DNA of 64,000 nucleotides from Defluviicoccus sp046348835 (lineage in GTDB: Bacteria; Pseudomonadota; Alphaproteobacteria; Rhodospirillales; Defluviicoccaceae): the NCBI GenBank assembly GCA_046348835.1, contig JAXMDM010000002.1, forward strand, positions 124,001 through 188,000, in the 5' to 3' direction. Within the stretch, counting starts at the first letter, position 1. Every line of letters begins with the position of its first letter. The notes beneath the pieces are model-generated. The model saw nothing but the letters and a program-made list of their open reading frames with translations. It was not told the origin of the DNA and searched no databases. Positions 59,892 to 64,000 of this stretch are shown here, in pieces. A program made the position numbers and the translations under genes.

Positions 59892-62588
59892 TCAGGCTGT
59901 GGGCGCCGGTGCGAGCAGGTCGGAATCCTCGTCGTCGGGCTGCAGTTGTAGCTCGACCTCCATCAGATCCTCGTCAGGAACCTTGCGGGCGGTGAAGCCG
60001 AGGTGCTCGATCAGGTCCAGCATCGGCACGTTGTCCCGGAGGACGAGGCCGACGATCCGGCGCGTTCCGCGCAGGCGACAATAGTCGACGATCTTCTCCA
60101 TCAGCTTCCGACCGAGGCGCTGGCCCTTCATGTCGGATCGGACGAGGATGGCGTATTCCGCCCTGTCGTTGTTGAGATCGGCGACGGTGCGAACCACGCC
60201 GAGCGTCTCCATGTCGCCGTCCGGACCGGGAGCGGTGGCGATGAAAGCCATCTCGCGGTCGTAATCGATCTGGGTGAGGCGTGCCATTTCCGCATGTGGC
60301 AACGACCGTACCAGGTGGAAAAAGCGCAGCCGCATGTCCTCTGGCGTGCACTTGCCGACGAATTCGTGGTGCGCCGGCTCGTCCTCGGGGCGGATCGGCC
60401 GAAGCAAAACCCGGCGACCGCTGGCGAGGGGGAATACCTCTTCGAGTTCCTTGGGATAGGGACGGATCGCCAGACGGCGCTCGGAGGTTTCGTTCGCCGG
60501 GGCGATCAGGATCTGAACATCCTTGACGAAGACACCTCGCTCGTCGACCAGCAGCGGATTGATATCGAGTGCGGCGATCTCCGGAATGTCGATGATCATC
60601 TGCGACACCTGGACCAGGGCCAGGCATACGGCACTGATGTCAGCCGCCGGGACGTTGCCGTAGCTCTGGAGCAGGCGGTGGACGCGCGTCCGGTCGATGA
60701 CTTCCCGGGCGAGGCTCATGTTGAGAGGGGGGAGTGCCACCGCGCGATCGGCGATGACATCGGCGGCGGGACCGCCGTGGCCGAAGGCGATCACCGGCCC
60801 GAAAACGTGGTCATCGGTAACGCTGATGCGCAGTTCCCGCACGTCCGGCCGGCGGACGATGCGCTCGACGATCAGGCTCGCATCGCGGCTTGCGTCCTCT
60901 TGCGCATCGGCGATCAAGCGCTTCGCCACCGCCTTGACCGATGCGCCCGAGTCGAGGACCGATACGCCGAGTTCCGCCTCGGGAACGGAGGTGGCCTCCT
61001 CCCGAGGTGCGAGTTTGAGCGAAACCGGAAAGCCCAGACGTTCGGCGGTGGCCGCCGCCTCTTCGGGGGTGCGGACGGTTTCCGGCTCGCACATCCGCAA
61101 CCCGTACGCTGACAGCAGCGTCCTGGCTTCGTTCCCGGTCACGATCGTGTGCCCGCGTCGCAGCAGGTCCGCGACCCAGCCCCGCATATCGTCGTGTGCC
61201 ACATCGAACTCTGCCGGCTTCGACGGTGGCGTCTGCAGCAGCATGTCCTGGCCGCGGCGATAGCGAACCATGTGCATGAATGCGGTCACCGCCTGGTTGA
61301 CGGTATCGAATGTCGGGATGCCGGCTTCCGAGATCTTATGACGGGCTTCGGCAACGCTGCTGCCGCCGACGAAGGTGGCCAACAAGGTGCCGCGCATTTC
61401 CTTGGCGACGGCGATCATCGCCGCCGCCACCTTGCTGCTGGAGACGGCCGCGGTCGGTGCATGCATGACGAGAATGGCATCGGCGGAGCGGTCGGCAAAA
61501 ACCGCCTTGGCGACGGCGGCATACTTCTCCGGTGCGGCGTCTACGGCGAGAAGCAGAGGATTGGTTGGCGGTCGTTCCGGAGAGACGTGGGCGGCGATGG
61601 TGGCGAGTGTGGCCTCGGACAGCTGCGCCAAGCGCCCGCCGTTGAGGATCAGGTTGTCCACCGCCATGACGGCAATCCCGACCCCATTGCTGATGATCGC
61701 CAGACGGTCGCCGCGCAACGGCCGTGCCCGACCCAGGGTCTCCACCGCCGCGAATAATTCGCTAAACCCCTGCACCCGAAGCATACCGGCGCGCCGGATC
61801 GCCGCATCGTAAACCTCGTCGGTGCCCGCCGCCTCCGCCAAGCCCAGCGCGGCGTGCTGACCTTCCGCGGTACGACCGGCCTTGATCACCAGGACCGGCT
61901 TGTTGCGGCTGGCACCGCGACCGGCGGACAAGAACTGGCGGCCGTGGCGGATGTTCTCGATGTAGACCAGGATTGCCCGGGTCATGGCATCGCTGCCGAG
62001 GTAGTCGAGGATATCGGCGAGGTTGACGTCGAGCTTGTCGCCAATCGAGACGAAGTGGGAGAAGCCGATATCGTGCTCGCGCGCCCAGTCCAGCACGGCG
62101 GCGCATACGGTCGAGGACTGGGAGACGAAAGCGACCCCACCCGGTAGCGCCGGAACCCGGGCAAGGCTGGCGTTCAGGCCGATGCCGGGCACCATCAAGC
62201 CCAAAGTGTCAGGGCCGAGGAGTCGAAGGCCGACGCGCCCCGCTTCGGCGAGGAGGGCCTTGCGCGCCGGCGCGTCGGCGGTGATGTCATTGAGGAGGAT
62301 CGCGGCCCGAGTCCCTCGGTTGCCGAGGGCGCGCAGGGTCGGTTCCAAGACTTTCGACCCGCAGACCACGGCCAGATCCGGCGTTTCCGGCAGCGCCTCG
62401 ATGCGAGGGTAGGCGAGGACTCCGGATATCGCATGGTCTTCGGCGCTGACCGGCATGATCGGTCCCTCGAAGCCGCCGCGCAGCAGATTGCGCATGACCG
62501 TGTGGCCGGGCGTGCCGTCACGATTGCTGGCACCGACCACGGCCACCGATCGGGGGTAGAACATCTTATCTAGATTAAGCGTCGCCAT
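59892..62588 (-). CDS. Pat-type protein lysine acetyltransferase (NDP-forming acyl-CoA synthetase-like plus GNAT)
   Basis: 898 residues. CoA-binding domain (about 1-130; FYPRSVAVVGASNRDGTPG), succinyl-CoA-ligase-like flavodoxin domains (about 140-460), ATP-grasp (about 480-700) and C-terminal GNAT acetyltransferase (about 725-880; RPIRPEDEPAHHEFVGKCTPEDMRLRFF, SDMKGQRLGRKLMEKIV). In ADP-forming acetyl-CoA synthetases a His lies in SHTGALAG; here that segment reads ALGLAEAAGTDEVYDAA, so the phospho-His is absent. This is the condition in Pat/YfiQ, where the large part senses acetyl-CoA or cAMP-like signals. Likely targets are AMP-forming acyl-CoA synthetases (inference). Confidence 0.88.
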   Translation of the reverse strand: MATLNLDKMFYPRSVAVVGASNRDGTPGHTVMRNLLRGGFEGPIMPVSAEDHAISGVLAYPRIEALPETPDLAVVCGSKVLEPTLRALGNRGTRAAILLNDITADAPARKALLAEAGRVGLRLLGPDTLGLMVPGIGLNASLARVPALPGGVAFVSQSSTVCAAVLDWAREHDIGFSHFVSIGDKLDVNLADILDYLGSDAMTRAILVYIENIRHGRQFLSAGRGASRNKPVLVIKAGRTAEGQHAALGLAEAAGTDEVYDAAIRRAGMLRVQGFSELFAAVETLGRARPLRGDRLAIISNGVGIAVMAVDNLILNGGRLAQLSEATLATIAAHVSPERPPTNPLLLAVDAAPEKYAAVAKAVFADRSADAILVMHAPTAAVSSSKVAAAMIAVAKEMRGTLLATFVGGSSVAEARHKISEAGIPTFDTVNQAVTAFMHMVRYRRGQDMLLQTPPSKPAEFDVAHDDMRGWVADLLRRGHTIVTGNEARTLLSAYGLRMCEPETVRTPEEAAATAERLGFPVSLKLAPREEATSVPEAELGVSVLDSGASVKAVAKRLIADAQEDASRDASLIVERIVRRPDVRELRISVTDDHVFGPVIAFGHGGPAADVIADRAVALPPLNMSLAREVIDRTRVHRLLQSYGNVPAADISAVCLALVQVSQMIIDIPEIAALDINPLLVDERGVFVKDVQILIAPANETSERRLAIRPYPKELEEVFPLASGRRVLLRPIRPEDEPAHHEFVGKCTPEDMRLRFFHLVRSLPHAEMARLTQIDYDREMAFIATAPGPDGDMETLGVVRTVADLNNDRAEYAILVRSDMKGQRLGRKLMEKIVDYCRLRGTRRIVGLVLRDNVPMLDLIEHLGFTARKVPDEDLMEVELQLQPDDEDSDLLAPAPTA

Positions 62589-62991
62589 AATTGGTCCGGC
62601 AGGATTTCAAGGAGTTGCGATCGATTGTCCTTATTATGACAAAAGCCATCCCGCACGTCTGCGACCATGTAGCCAGACCGCGTCCTTTCCACCGGAGCAC
62701 GAGCCAAGATTTCGGAGGATGCGACGATCGAACCGAATACGCTTACTGGAACCGTCATGTGAGCGGATTGCGCACCATAATCGGCTTTGCCGCACTGCAC
62801 AATAGGCAATACCGTTAGGGCGGTAAGGCACGGAGTGCCGTGTCTCAGGGCGGGAAAATCCCGCAGCGCGGCCGGGGAGCGACCCGACCGACACCCACCA
62901 CCCGGTTGCGGGCGGCGGCAAGGCGCAATAACTGCTGTAGAAGGCGCTCCCGGCGGGAGCGGAGCGCAATCGTCGGCAGGCGGGAGGATCG
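62589..62991. other. Intergenic region with three stable hairpins
   Basis: 403 bp between the divergent Pat-type gene and the DUF1289 gene. At 62827-62844 a 7-bp stem with one G-U (GGCACGG/CCGTGTC), at 62850-62864 GCGGGA-AAA-TCCCGC, and at 62945-62961 CGCTCCC-GGC-GGGAGCG. They lie within 135 bp, the last about 30 bp upstream of the DUF1289 start. No known riboswitch core was recognised. Could be a structured leader or a small RNA; in GC-rich DNA chance hairpins are common. Confidence 0.4.
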
Positions 62992-63216
62992 GTGCAGCAG
63001 CAAGCGGAAACAACGTCTCCATGCGTCGGCATTTGCCGACTCGACGCCGATACCGGCCTGTGCACCGGATGTTATCGGTCGATCACCGAAATCACCCAGT
63101 GGCGGTCGGCCAGCGAGGGCGAGCGACGGGCGATCCTGGCAAGGGTCACCCTTAGGCGCACCGAGCGAGGCGTCCCCGGCGGGCCGGTGCTCCGAGGCGA
63201 CCCGGAGCCCCGATAG
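62992..63216 (+). CDS. DUF1289 small protein
   Basis: 74 residues from a GTG at 62992 after GGGAGGATCG. The DUF1289 core SPCVGICRLDADTGLCTGCYRSITEITQWRS has the family's four cysteines (C-x3-C-x7-C-x2-C), possibly a metal site, followed by SEGERRAILARV. Function of the family is unknown. Its stop is 2 bp from the convergent DUF2934 gene stop. Confidence 0.88.
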   Translation: MQQQAETTSPCVGICRLDADTGLCTGCYRSITEITQWRSASEGERRAILARVTLRRTERGVPGGPVLRGDPEPR

Positions 63217-63218
63217 GC

Positions 63219-63557
63219 TTATGCCTTGGCCTTGGCGCGGGTACGGCGCACGGGTTTGGCCGACGGTGTGGCCAGAGCGGGGGCCGCCGGTGGAGTGTCC
63301 GCAGGCGCGTCCACGGCCGGGGGCGGAGGTGAGGACGTCGCCCGCTCGTTCATCTGCGCCGAAGCGGATTTCGGGTGAGGATCGGGCATCATCCGTGCCG
63401 CCGCCGCTTGCAGCGTCGACAACACTTCCTGCTCGGCCGAAAGCCAGTACTCCATCGCCATGCCATGCTGGCGACCGGCGGACTCCCACATCAGATAGGC
63501 AATCTCGCGGATACGATCCTGGATATCCTGGGTCAACTCAGAGAAACTGCTGGTCAT
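63219..63557 (-). CDS. DUF2934 domain protein
   Basis: 112 residues. The DUF2934 helix-turn motif RIREIAYLMWESAGRQHGMAMEYWLSAEQEV lies at about 15-45. The rest is Ala/Pro-rich and ends in a Lys/Arg tail (RRTRAKAKA), suggesting nucleic-acid or polyanion binding by the tail. No function assigned to the family. Confidence 0.83.
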   Translation of the reverse strand: MTSSFSELTQDIQDRIREIAYLMWESAGRQHGMAMEYWLSAEQEVLSTLQAAAARMMPDPHPKSASAQMNERATSSPPPPAVDAPADTPPAAPALATPSAKPVRRTRAKAKA

Positions 63558-63676
63558 CAGTGAAACCTCGATTGACTGGTGGCTATCCTCTAACGCTGGG
63601 ATAGAGGAAATGAAAGAGCGTCGGATGACTTACCTTCGGTGGGTCGGCGGAACCCCGCCGAAAAGGCGAACCGGCT

Positions 63677-63901
63677 ATGAGCGCCGACGCTGAAGAGGCG
63701 GTGGTCTGGCGACAGGCCGACGGGACGCCGATCGTCTGCGACGAGAAACTGAAGGTGCTCAACGAGAACCTGGCGGAAATTCGCCAAATCTGTCAGGACG
63801 CCTTCGAGGACGCGGTTTTGATGGGCTGTGACGAACGGCAGATCCGCACCATCCTCCTCTCGCTCATCGCCTCGCTCGCCAATCCCTTCGACCGCCGGTG
63901 A
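63677..63901 (+). CDS. Small hypothetical protein
   Basis: 74 residues from an ATG at 63677, one codon-dense frame with ordinary codon use. The middle KLKVLNENLAEIRQICQDAFEDAVLMG and DERQIRTILLSLIASLANPF look like two amphipathic helices, a compact helical fold. No signal peptide or known motif. Divergent from the DUF2934 gene by 119 bp. Family not recognised. Confidence 0.7.
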   Translation: MSADAEEAVVWRQADGTPIVCDEKLKVLNENLAEIRQICQDAFEDAVLMGCDERQIRTILLSLIASLANPFDRR

Positions 63902-63913
63902 CCCGCTTTCGCA

Positions 63914-64000
63914 TCAGGGGAAGCGGCATGAGTCGCCGAAGATGTCGACGTTGCCCCGGCTTTTCGCCGGTACCACGCGGAAGCTGTATTCCCGGTCGCC
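63914..64000 (-). CDS. 3' end of a gene at the window edge, possibly PAS-like
   Basis: The last 28 codons of a minus-strand frame enter from the right edge and end at a TGA (63914-63916). The visible peptide reads GDREYSFRVVPAKSRGNVDI followed by FGDSCRFP; the sequence YSFRVVP-x-K-x-x-G-NVDIFG faintly resembles the final strand of a PAS domain. Too short for a firm call. Confidence 0.3.
   Translation of the reverse strand, partial: GDREYSFRVVPAKSRGNVDIFGDSCRFP

Overview
ORGANISM. A GC-rich chromosomal window with short intergenic gaps, many 1-4 bp start/stop overlaps and frequent GTG starts. Gene content is alphaproteobacterial: aerobic-type CobN and CobW, a CarD regulator next to ferredoxin FdxA and a SUV3-like helicase, LptF/LptG, DUF1289 and DUF2934 proteins, and a bacterial ELM1-family protein. 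A member of Rhodospirillales or a relative is the best guess; this is inferred from gene content and not from a marker gene. No rRNA, tRNA, CRISPR array, insertion sequence or prophage was seen. | 1-4.7 kb. The start of a membrane histidine kinase cut by the window edge, then a minus-strand operon pta(hydratase fusion)-ackA-fabI for acetyl-CoA/acetyl-phosphate/acetate conversion with an attached enoyl reductase. | 5.2-10.7 kb. Plus-strand mutA-mutB-meaB: both subunits of adenosylcobalamin-dependent methylmalonyl-CoA mutase and its GTPase chaperone. | 10.7-31.8 kb. A large cobalamin region that supplies the cofactor for that mutase. Corrin-ring genes on the minus strand (cbiX, a DUF429-like/CobH fusion, CobL, a CobI-CbiG-CobJ triple fusion, CobM) overlap by 4 bp from cobH to cobM. 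Then come cobD/cbiB, a glutathione transferase, cobQ, a SYLF lipoprotein and cobO; a Phd/VapC-type toxin-antitoxin pair; cobN, cobW and cobU behind a complete adenosylcobalamin riboswitch; alpha-ribazole phosphatase, cobS and the divergent cobT. Cobalt-early markers (CbiX, full-length CbiG) coexist with the cobalt-late chelatase CobN. | 31.8-41.4 kb. Housekeeping and stress genes: a YpsA-like protein with a degenerate phosphatase, CarD, FdxA, an S4-TerB fusion, a SUV3-like helicase, Pcm, a small cysteine-motif protein, HtpG and a 65-aa protein. | 41.7-50.1 kb. A DUF1223 thioredoxin-fold protein, aconitase, a 909-bp non-coding stretch with a good promoter, an undecaprenyl-phosphate sugar phosphotransferase, and lptG/lptF. 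| 50.1-59.7 kb. A cell-surface or export island: phosphoesterase, GT8-like glycosyltransferase, sulfotransferase, ELM1-family protein, GT29-like protein, 2-oxoglutarate oxygenase, and a type I secretion ABC/HlyD pair with no obvious substrate. | 59.9-64 kb. A Pat-type protein acetyltransferase, three small conserved-looking proteins, and the 3' end of another gene at the edge. | The metabolic theme is propionyl/acetyl-CoA handling coupled to de novo B12 synthesis. The least-explained pieces are the unusual fusions (DUF429-CobH, CobI-CbiG-CobJ, S4-TerB), the degenerate phosphatase and the glycan/sulfation island.
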